This document shows, piece by piece, positions 5,457 through 10,681 of a DNA stretch of 22,878 nt. How positions within the stretch are numbered: position 1 is the first letter of the stretch; each line of letters opens with the position of its first letter. A program made the position numbers and the translations under genes. The notes under the pieces are model-generated. The model saw only the letters and a list, made by a program, of their open reading frames with translations, ran no database searches and was not told where the DNA came from. Source of the stretch: a virus; the IMG/VR virus record IMGVR_UViG_3300026097_000111, positions 1 to 22,878 of that record. One strand, written 5' to 3'.

Positions 5457-5655
5457 GGTGGCTCCATTTGTCATCGTAGGTAGCAGCGAAAACGTATCCG
5501 CTCAGAACAAGTGTAAGCAACGACACCCCGCCTACAACCAACTGCGACGAAACCTGCCGGTCGGTGAAGTCAACTGCGCCGAACAGAATCATCGCCGTCG
5601 CAAACCCGACCGTGAAATAGACCAGCCTGCGCCGGTGCTTCCAACGGTCAGTCAC
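5383..5655 (-). CDS. Two-helix membrane protein of the lysis cassette
   Basis: A 90-residue membrane protein with a basic start (MTDRWKHRRR), a first hydrophobic segment (about residues 12-28), a second (about residues 38-58, VGGVSLLTLVLSGYVFAATY), and a hydrophilic Gly/Asp/Arg-rich tail of about 30 residues. Similar small proteins with a WKHRRR start are common beside holins in actinophages and may be second holins or antiholins. The tail region is encoded by the same DNA as the N-terminus of the holin gene in another frame. Start at ATG 5655, 4-nt overlap with the preceding gene. Role in lysis is inferred. Confidence 0.78.
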   Translation of the reverse strand: MTDRWKHRRRLVYFTVGFATAMILFGAVDFTDRQVSSQLVVGGVSLLTLVLSGYVFAATYDDKWSHRGPSDFDSPYRRSYGDGVGGDAAH

Positions 5656-5900
5656 TTGTCCTCGATGTGCGCCTGCATCATGGCGGTAAGCGTCTCCACC
5701 TGCTCACGCACATACGACAGCGCAGTCTCCAGCGCGGTGAGCCGCTGCTCGATGTGGTCTTGGTCCGTCCACATGCGCGCCATCTCCTCACGAATAGCGA
5801 CCTTCACCGCCTTCAGAAACAGAATGTAAACGCCCCTCGCTGCGCCACCGATAGACAGGAGTGCTGCTGCCCATCCGCCTGCCATGAGGAGCGGGTCCAT
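5652..5900 (-). CDS. Membrane-anchored coiled-coil protein (possible holin or spanin-like)
   Basis: An 82-residue protein with one N-terminal hydrophobic stretch (about residues 6-30, rich in Ala, Gly, Leu and Ile) followed by a long amphipathic helix with heptad spacing (residues 38-80, including LTALETALSYVREQVETL). One membrane anchor plus a coiled coil fits a class III holin, a holin regulator or another lysis membrane protein. Its ATG at 5900 overlaps the TGA of the glycine-rich fibre gene by one base, and its end overlaps the next membrane gene by 4 nt. An internal ATG at codon 6 would leave the anchor intact. Exact role not determinable. Confidence 0.75.
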   Translation of the reverse strand: MDPLLMAGGWAAALLSIGGAARGVYILFLKAVKVAIREEMARMWTDQDHIEQRLTALETALSYVREQVETLTAMMQAHIEDK

Positions 5901-6697
5901 CAGGCGTACAGTTCCACGATAACAAGACCGGAAGAACCGTTGCCGCCCGCCGTGGCACCCGTGCTAGCCGTCGAAACACTACGGCCACCACCACCGCCGC
6001 CAAAACCTTCAGCATTCGAAAAACTTGAACCCGTCGTTTTGTCCTGACCGGAACCACCCGAACCGAACGGGCTAGAACCACCATTGCCGCCCATCTGAAC
6101 AGACGAAGCAGCACAAATCGCACCCTGACCCAACTGCCCGTCATTCGTAATGTCACCGACAGCACTCGTCGTAGGCAGGAAAGGAGACTGCGAAGTTGAA
6201 GGCGGTGCGATAACCGCAGCGCGCACCTTCCCGCCTCTACCTCCGGGGGCGCGAACAAGACCTGCTCCCGACGAGAAAGTGCTGCTTGTTCCGTCGCCGC
6301 CGTCATCGCCTGACGCGGGAACACCCGCCGCACCGACAACAACCGTTTCCGTCGCAGAATAATCCGACGCCAAAGCAAACTTCTCCGCGTACCCGCCGGA
6401 ACATCCACCACCCGCAGGACTGCATTCTCCTGCGCCCGTCGTCTTTCCTCCAGCACCAGCCCCGCCACCACCGACGCAAATGATTCGGTAAGCCCTGATG
6501 TCGTCACCGTCAACCGAACCGTCGCCCATCGGGTCGGACTTTGTGAAGGTTGCGGTTCCGGCGGAATCGAAAAAGCGACGGGCAACGAACCGGTAGCCGT
6601 TATGGAGCGACGCGGTGTTGTCGCGCACATAGGTGTTCATGTCCGCAGCGGACAGGACTTCACCAACTACCCATGTCTTCGGTGTAACGAACGACAT
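5900..6697 (-). CDS. Glycine-rich tail fibre protein (paralogue A)
   Basis: A 265-residue glycine-rich protein. Residues 1-35 (TWVVGEVLSAADMNTYVRDN) match a short N-terminal segment common to actinophage tail fibres and probably attach it to the tail. About residues 40-85 hold a small beta segment with FTKSDPMGDGS, shared with the gene at 8104-8880. The rest, about residues 85-265, is rich in GGGG runs and ends with SSGLVIVELYA. Such Gly-rich regions in receptor-binding adhesins pack as polyglycine helices with variable loops (known from phage S16 gp38; similarity here is in composition only). It may recognise the host surface. AGGAG lies 5-6 nt before its ATG. It is the last tail gene before the lysis cassette. 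Confidence 0.82.
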   Translation of the reverse strand: MSFVTPKTWVVGEVLSAADMNTYVRDNTASLHNGYRFVARRFFDSAGTATFTKSDPMGDGSVDGDDIRAYRIICVGGGGAGAGGKTTGAGECSPAGGGCSGGYAEKFALASDYSATETVVVGAAGVPASGDDGGDGTSSTFSSGAGLVRAPGGRGGKVRAAVIAPPSTSQSPFLPTTSAVGDITNDGQLGQGAICAASSVQMGGNGGSSPFGSGGSGQDKTTGSSFSNAEGFGGGGGGRSVSTASTGATAGGNGSSGLVIVELYA

Positions 6698-6705
6698 TTC
6701 TGCTC

Positions 6706-7893
6706 CTAGAACGCCAGCGGGTTATCGTCTAGTTTACCGCGCACGCCATCGTCAAGAATAAAGAAAGCGCGGGTCTCGCGGCGCTGAAACGAAAGGCCAA
6801 TTTCCCACGCACCGCCAACGGTCACCTGATGCGAAATGCCCTGAACAAGCAGCGCGTTCGAAAACAAGCTGCGACCCGGCGGCGTAAACTCAACATCGCA
6901 AATGTCCGCAAGCTCAAATGACGCCACCTTATTCGCGTCGGACTGTGACAGCCGTTCAAGGTTGACGGTAAGCGCATCGACTCGCGTTGCTGGCTCCTCA
7001 AACTGCGTCAGCAGATACTGGAGAAGGTCTTCCAGCGTAACAGGCGACAAAAGCAGAACGGTTCCGACGTCCAAAGTTCGGATAGAAAACTCCCCCTGAG
7101 AAGTCGCGTTATCGGCCGTCTTGCTCGTTCCGTCGGCCAACGCGCCGGTTACCTTGTTGAACAGGCTGCGTGCTCCGGAAAACCGTTCAACCCGTTCGTA
7201 AGGGATGCCGGTGCCATCGTCAGAAAACTTAGTACCAGCAATCGGATTGTCCAGAGCCGTGTGACGGTTCAGAAAAGTCAGCGTGCCGTCTCTGTCTACA
7301 AAGAAATAGCCCTGTTCGGACTGCTCAATCTGCCTCATGTATTGAAGTGCGTTCCCCGTCGCTGTTCCAGCAGCCAACACCGAAATGCCCGTGTCAACCG
7401 AAGTTTCCGACGGCCAAGACACTCCCGCATTTCCAAGGGTCGTATTGATCCGTGCGCCTGAATCCTCAATCGAAACTGTCTCATCCACGATTTGCTGGTT
7501 GGCGAGCAGCGCGAAACCATCCACGCAGGAAACGAGCGCTTCAGCATCACCACTTAGGGAGTATCCGAGCGTCACGTCTTCGATAAAGCCGGTGAATACT
7601 TTGGGGCCAACCCATGTCAATGTCGGGTCAAGTTCGTCCCATGCACCTGTCTGTTCCGACCATGATTCATACAGGCCGGTTCCGACATAAATGACAACGC
7701 GATCGCGGAGGCGTAGTTCGTCTCCGGCAGGGTCAAACTCGCCGTCAAGGTTGCGAAGGTTGATGCTGGCCCGTCCCGTTTGGAACGGTTCCGTCTCGTC
7801 CGTGCGTCCGCGCGTGATGGAAAGTGAGGTGGCGTAGTCGGACAGGTCTTCGAACCCGGAGCCGCGGTCAATAAGTACCTGAACGTCAGCCAT
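6706..7893 (-). CDS. Minor tail protein, hub/baseplate-like
   Basis: A 395-residue protein of the type annotated as minor tail protein in actinophages. It opens with a beta segment (VQVLIDRGSGFEDLSDYATSLS), has an ITRGRTDET...GRASINLRNLDGEFDP region (about residues 26-55), and an FTGFIEDV stretch typical of hub domains that describe a local coordinate frame. The C-terminal third, with QVTVGGAWEIGLSFQRRE, resembles tail-associated hub proteins. It probably forms the tail tip to which the fibres attach. It is the only protein of this class between the tape measure and the lysis genes, so separate Dit-like and Tal-like proteins are not apparent. Start at ATG 7893 with an 8-nt overlap with the preceding small gene. 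Confidence 0.85.
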   Translation of the reverse strand: MADVQVLIDRGSGFEDLSDYATSLSITRGRTDETEPFQTGRASINLRNLDGEFDPAGDELRLRDRVVIYVGTGLYESWSEQTGAWDELDPTLTWVGPKVFTGFIEDVTLGYSLSGDAEALVSCVDGFALLANQQIVDETVSIEDSGARINTTLGNAGVSWPSETSVDTGISVLAAGTATGNALQYMRQIEQSEQGYFFVDRDGTLTFLNRHTALDNPIAGTKFSDDGTGIPYERVERFSGARSLFNKVTGALADGTSKTADNATSQGEFSIRTLDVGTVLLLSPVTLEDLLQYLLTQFEEPATRVDALTVNLERLSQSDANKVASFELADICDVEFTPPGRSLFSNALLVQGISHQVTVGGAWEIGLSFQRRETRAFFILDDGVRGKLDDNPLAF

Positions 7894-8092
7894 CTTCCGG
7901 CTCAGGCCTGTTGTCTACGAACTCGCCGTCCACATAATCCCAGCCGATACCAACATGAGGATGGTCGGCAAGGCTCACAAGGTCCGCGCCATCCGGCGGC
8001 GACCATGCGCTTTCGCCGTCCCACACGACCGTGTTCTCAACCACGCCGTCACGGACGACCGCCCACACCGCTTCACGACTCTCAAGGTCCAT
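7886..8092 (-). CDS. Small fibre-associated protein (tail fibre assembly-like)
   Basis: A 68-residue acidic protein. The pattern VWAVVRDGVVENTVVWDGESAWSPPDGADLV...VGIGWDYVDGEF is a repeated feature of small proteins encoded next to phage tail fibres: a beta strand with N-x-(V/I)-V-W, a Pro-Pro turn, then IGWDY. In related phages such modules are fibre chaperones or fused to fibre C-termini. Here it follows a glycine-rich fibre gene by 11 nt with a strong GAGGAGG, and precedes the hub protein with an 8-nt overlap. Assembly function is inferred. Confidence 0.72.
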   Translation of the reverse strand: MDLESREAVWAVVRDGVVENTVVWDGESAWSPPDGADLVSLADHPHVGIGWDYVDGEFVDNRPEPEDG

Positions 8093-8103
8093 GTTCAGCC
8101 TCC

Positions 8104-8880
8104 TCAGACGAAACAGTCAATAATGACGATGCCGTTCGCGCCCGCAGCGCCATCAGAAGCAGCAGTAGAGTCACCGATTCCGTGTCCGTTCGCACCGCCG
8201 CCATAAAGAAGTCCACTCTGAGGGTTGTCGCCACGCCCACCTTCTCTAGAGCCGCTGAAAAGACTCGCTCCGCCAAAACCTCCCAAAACTCGCGTATCTG
8301 AGAGCGTCAGCGCGACCCCGCCGCCGCCGTCGCCACCGGCGATTACAAGGTCGCCGGTACCCGTAGTTCCTCCAGCCTCTCCGGGAGCGGTAAAAATGGG
8401 GTCCGATAGAACTCGAATGCCGCCGCCACCTCCATTAGCAGTCACGGTCGCACCGAATGACGACGCTCCACCAGATGAACCGTTACCGCTTGAACCTGCT
8501 GCGCCACCGGAGCCGCGAGTGACGGTCACACTCGAGGCAAGACCGGCGATGTCCGTGATGAACGATTCGGCATAAGCACCAGCGCCCCCACCTCCGGATA
8601 CGGCGGCTTCGGTCGCTCCAGTCGCAGGAAGACCAGCCCCACCTCCACCACCAGCGACCATCCGCACCCGGATAGCGCGCAGTCCGATGTCGCCCGTCCC
8701 CAACGGGTCAGCCTTCGCAAAGGAACCCGACGACGTGTAATACCGCGTACCCGCATAGCGGTATCCGGCAGCCACCGTGCTGTCAATAGCTGACCCCAAC
8801 GAACGGATAGCCGCAGCACCCTGCGACACCGCATCCGAATCATCAGGAGTAGGCCACGAAAAGTTCGGAGTAACCGCCAT
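8104..8880 (-). CDS. Glycine-rich tail fibre protein (paralogue B)
   Basis: A 258-residue protein built like the fibre at 5900-6697. Residues 1-40 hold the FSWPTPDDSDAVSQGAAAIR segment that is widespread at the N-termini of actinophage fibres and spikes. Residues 42-75 carry the AGYRYAGTRYYTSSGSFAKADPLG stretch corresponding to NGYRFVARRFFDSAGTATFTKSDPMG in paralogue A. From about residue 78 the protein is glycine-rich with GGGGG runs and ends GANGIVIIDCFV. The two proteins look like duplicated adhesins whose distal parts have diverged, as expected for host-range variation. ATG at 8880 is preceded by GAGGTGA. It follows the 100-residue protein gene by 31 nt. Confidence 0.82.
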   Translation of the reverse strand: MAVTPNFSWPTPDDSDAVSQGAAAIRSLGSAIDSTVAAGYRYAGTRYYTSSGSFAKADPLGTGDIGLRAIRVRMVAGGGGGAGLPATGATEAAVSGGGGAGAYAESFITDIAGLASSVTVTRGSGGAAGSSGNGSSGGASSFGATVTANGGGGGIRVLSDPIFTAPGEAGGTTGTGDLVIAGGDGGGGVALTLSDTRVLGGFGGASLFSGSREGGRGDNPQSGLLYGGGANGHGIGDSTAASDGAAGANGIVIIDCFV

Positions 8881-8911
8881 CAGACACTCACCTCGAAACC
8901 CGCCTCACGAA

Positions 8912-9214
8912 TCAGACAGCATCGGCCAGCGACTCCTCAACAGCGAGGATCGCCGCCGCCTTCGCACGCTCAACCTTCTCCGTCTTAATGCGGTGACGGG
9001 TCTCGTCCGCGAACCACAGCGCGGACACCTCGTCGACACGGTCGTCGGGGACGTCCTCGACGGCGGCGTGCTGGTTCTTCGGCTTGCGCCACTTGGCGAG
9101 GTCGTCGGGCCACTCCTGCGGGAGTGAGTCGAGGACGGCGGTGAGGACGGCGATGTTGTGGTCGTACTGGGCGACCTCTTCGCGTCGTGCTTCGAGGGGT
9201 GTCTTCTCTTCCAT
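8912..9214 (-). CDS. Conserved small phage protein, tail region
   Basis: A 100-residue, charged, mainly helical protein beginning MEEKTPLEARREEVAQYDHNI and ending in a helix KVERAKAAAILA. Similar small proteins occur in the tail-fibre region of other actinophages, as far as I recall, without an assigned function. No motif, signal peptide or membrane segment is seen. The start is an ATG with AAGGAG 6 nt upstream, placed 23 nt after the stop of the propeller gene. It could be a chaperone or linker for the fibre proteins encoded on each side, but nothing in the sequence shows that. Confidence 0.75.
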   Translation of the reverse strand: MEEKTPLEARREEVAQYDHNIAVLTAVLDSLPQEWPDDLAKWRKPKNQHAAVEDVPDDRVDEVSALWFADETRHRIKTEKVERAKAAAILAVEESLADAV

Positions 9215-9237
9215 GTGTTGCTCCTTGTGTTAGATGA

Positions 9238-10269
9238 TTATGCTGTCGTGAAATCTACGCCTCTCGCCAAACCAGCAAGGGGAGTAGATGGGTCTGCGTA
9301 CTTTGCGCCGAAACCGGGTGACCAAGAATAAGCAGATAGGCCGATGCCGCCGTCGTAGGTTGCCGCGACCGACGAGTCAGCCGCAGAAAATGCCACCCTC
9401 GCGCCGTTTGCCGGAATGGCCGGAGACGGGTCGGCGTACTTGGCACCAAATCCGGGACCCCACTCAAAACTTGTAAGATAAGGGGCACGGTCATGTGCCG
9501 CGATAACTTCCGTTCCCGTCAAGGACCAAGCGCAATCATTGACTTCGTCGCTGATGCCTCCCGGCGGGTCCGAGTACTTTGTTCCAAAACCGCCCGACCA
9601 AGCATACGCCGCCAAATACGGCGAAAGGTTCAACCCCAAAAGAAGGTCTGCCCCTGACGGAGAAAAGGCAGCAGCGTAACAAGGCCTCGTTATTGGAGCA
9701 GCCGCATCTGCGTACTTCGCCCCAAAACCGGAAGACCACGAGTAAACCGAAACGTAAGGTGGAGTCGAGTATCCAAGAGCGATGTCCGCGCCCGAAGGGG
9801 AAAACGAAATACCGCGGGCGCTGCTTCCTATTGCCGGAGATGGGTCAGCGTACTTTGTGCCAAACCCAGAAGACCATGCGTAAGCAAAAACATGAGGCGC
9901 TCCTCCGTAAGTAGCGACGACTATGTCGTCACCGGAGGGGGACCACTGCAAACGTTCGCCCACATTGGGCGGCGCAGAGGCAGGGGCCGCATACCTAGCA
10001 CCGAAGCCCGGACCCCACGGGTAGACCGAAAAATAAGAACCGTTAAGGTGGGTCGCCGCTACGTCTGCGTTAGATGGAGAAAACTTAACGTCGAAACTAG
10101 TGCCGGGAAGTCCGGGAAATGGGTCTGCGTACTTTGCGCCAAAACCGGGTGACCAAGAATAAGCAGATAGGCGAGTACCGAACCCGTGAGAAACAGCAAC
10201 GGCCGCCCCACCCCCGCCGCTACCAACCGGGAACAGGCGGGTCAGCGCAAGACTCAGACCGAGCCGCAT
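9238..10269 (-). CDS. Seven-bladed beta-propeller repeat protein (putative spike or adhesin)
   Basis: A 343-residue protein made of a 46-47-residue repeat with consensus Y-x-W-x-x-GFG-x-KYADP followed by FSPSGADI. Six full copies and a seventh half-copy at the C-terminus can be counted from about residue 34. An N-terminal strand (AVAVSHGFGTR) would complete the seventh blade, the 'velcro' closure of WD40-like propellers. The first 20 residues include a hydrophobic stretch (LGLSLALTRLFPV) and a Gly run that could be a hinge or anchor. No catalytic residues are visible; propellers of this kind bind partners or glycans. It overlaps the spike-base-like gene by one base (TGATG), so the two may form one appendage. 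Receptor binding is inferred. Confidence 0.88.
   Translation of the reverse strand: MRLGLSLALTRLFPVGSGGGGAAVAVSHGFGTRLSAYSWSPGFGAKYADPFPGLPGTSFDVKFSPSNADVAATHLNGSYFSVYPWGPGFGARYAAPASAPPNVGERLQWSPSGDDIVVATYGGAPHVFAYAWSSGFGTKYADPSPAIGSSARGISFSPSGADIALGYSTPPYVSVYSWSSGFGAKYADAAAPITRPCYAAAFSPSGADLLLGLNLSPYLAAYAWSGGFGTKYSDPPGGISDEVNDCAWSLTGTEVIAAHDRAPYLTSFEWGPGFGAKYADPSPAIPANGARVAFSAADSSVAATYDGGIGLSAYSWSPGFGAKYADPSTPLAGLARGVDFTTA
9288..9341. repeat. 54-bp direct repeat, copy 1 (encodes propeller blade 7)
   Basis: These 54 bp match positions 10119-10172 at 53 of 54 bases, differing only at 9310. They encode the LSAYSWSPGFGAKYADP core of the last blade; the partner encodes the same core of the first blade. 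The other blades share the protein motif but are more diverged in DNA, so the end blades seem to have been duplicated or converted recently. Confidence 0.92.
10119..10172. repeat. 54-bp direct repeat, copy 2 (encodes propeller blade 1)
   Basis: Partner of the repeat at 9288-9341, in the same orientation and 831 bp away. Recombination between the two would remove six blades in frame, since 831 is a multiple of three, and leave a short but open protein. Confidence 0.92.
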
Positions 10270-10532
10270 CAGACCAGCCCGACGAGATCCGTCGCGTCCG
10301 TCGCCGTCCCGATAGCCGCAGCACGCACCGGCAGGAACGAACCATCCGCGACGTTCGTGAACGTCACCTCCCCACCACCGACCGTCTCGACGACAACGCT
10401 GCCACCAGTACCGACGTACAGAGCACGCGCCGCAGTAGACAGGGCACTGCCGTAATCGGCAGTACCGATAGCAAAGGCGTTCTCAGCAGGACCGTCGATG
10501 GTCGGCTGGAACGAAGCGAACGGGTCTGCCAT
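10269..10532 (-). CDS. Spike base protein-like (RcGTA Rcc01079-type)
   Basis: An 87-residue protein with the pattern RALYVGTGGSVVVETVGGGEVTFTNV...LPVRAAAIGTATDATDLVGL. This strongly resembles the family named after Rcc01079 of the Rhodobacter capsulatus gene transfer agent, which forms the base of head spikes there. The start MADPF is also typical. The protein should be an all-beta oligomeric base carrying a larger spike. The next gene, overlapping by one base, is the propeller protein, consistent with a base-plus-tip pair; in the gene transfer agent the base is also followed by its fibre gene. Whether the appendage sits on head or tail in this phage cannot be told. AAGGAG precedes the ATG. 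Confidence 0.8.
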   Translation of the reverse strand: MADPFASFQPTIDGPAENAFAIGTADYGSALSTAARALYVGTGGSVVVETVGGGEVTFTNVADGSFLPVRAAAIGTATDATDLVGLV

Positions 10533-10534
10533 TG

Positions 10535-10681
10535 CTACTCCTTTGAGCGGCTTTTATGCAGGTTATCGGCCTGATCAAGCGGCTCGCTGGCGAGAGTGTA
10601 GCGGTCAATAATACCCATCGCAGTAATCGTCGCCCAAAATCGTCTTACACAACGGCGAATGGGCTCCGAAATCGCCATCAT
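10535..10681 (-). CDS. 48-residue protein following the tape measure
   Basis: A small open frame with two ATG codons at 10681 and 10678; the first shares one base with the tape measure TGA. It encodes MMAISEPIRRCVRRFWATI, then a polar C-terminal half ending SRSKE. Its last codons carry the AAGGAG of the spike-base gene, which starts 2 nt after its TAG. The N-terminal basic-hydrophobic helix could be amphipathic. No family is recognised. Without this gene the operon would have an isolated 148-nt gap, so I consider it likely real. The overlapping frame 10605-10841 lies mostly inside the tape measure and is a shadow. Confidence 0.62.
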   Translation of the reverse strand: MMAISEPIRRCVRRFWATITAMGIIDRYTLASEPLDQADNLHKSRSKE

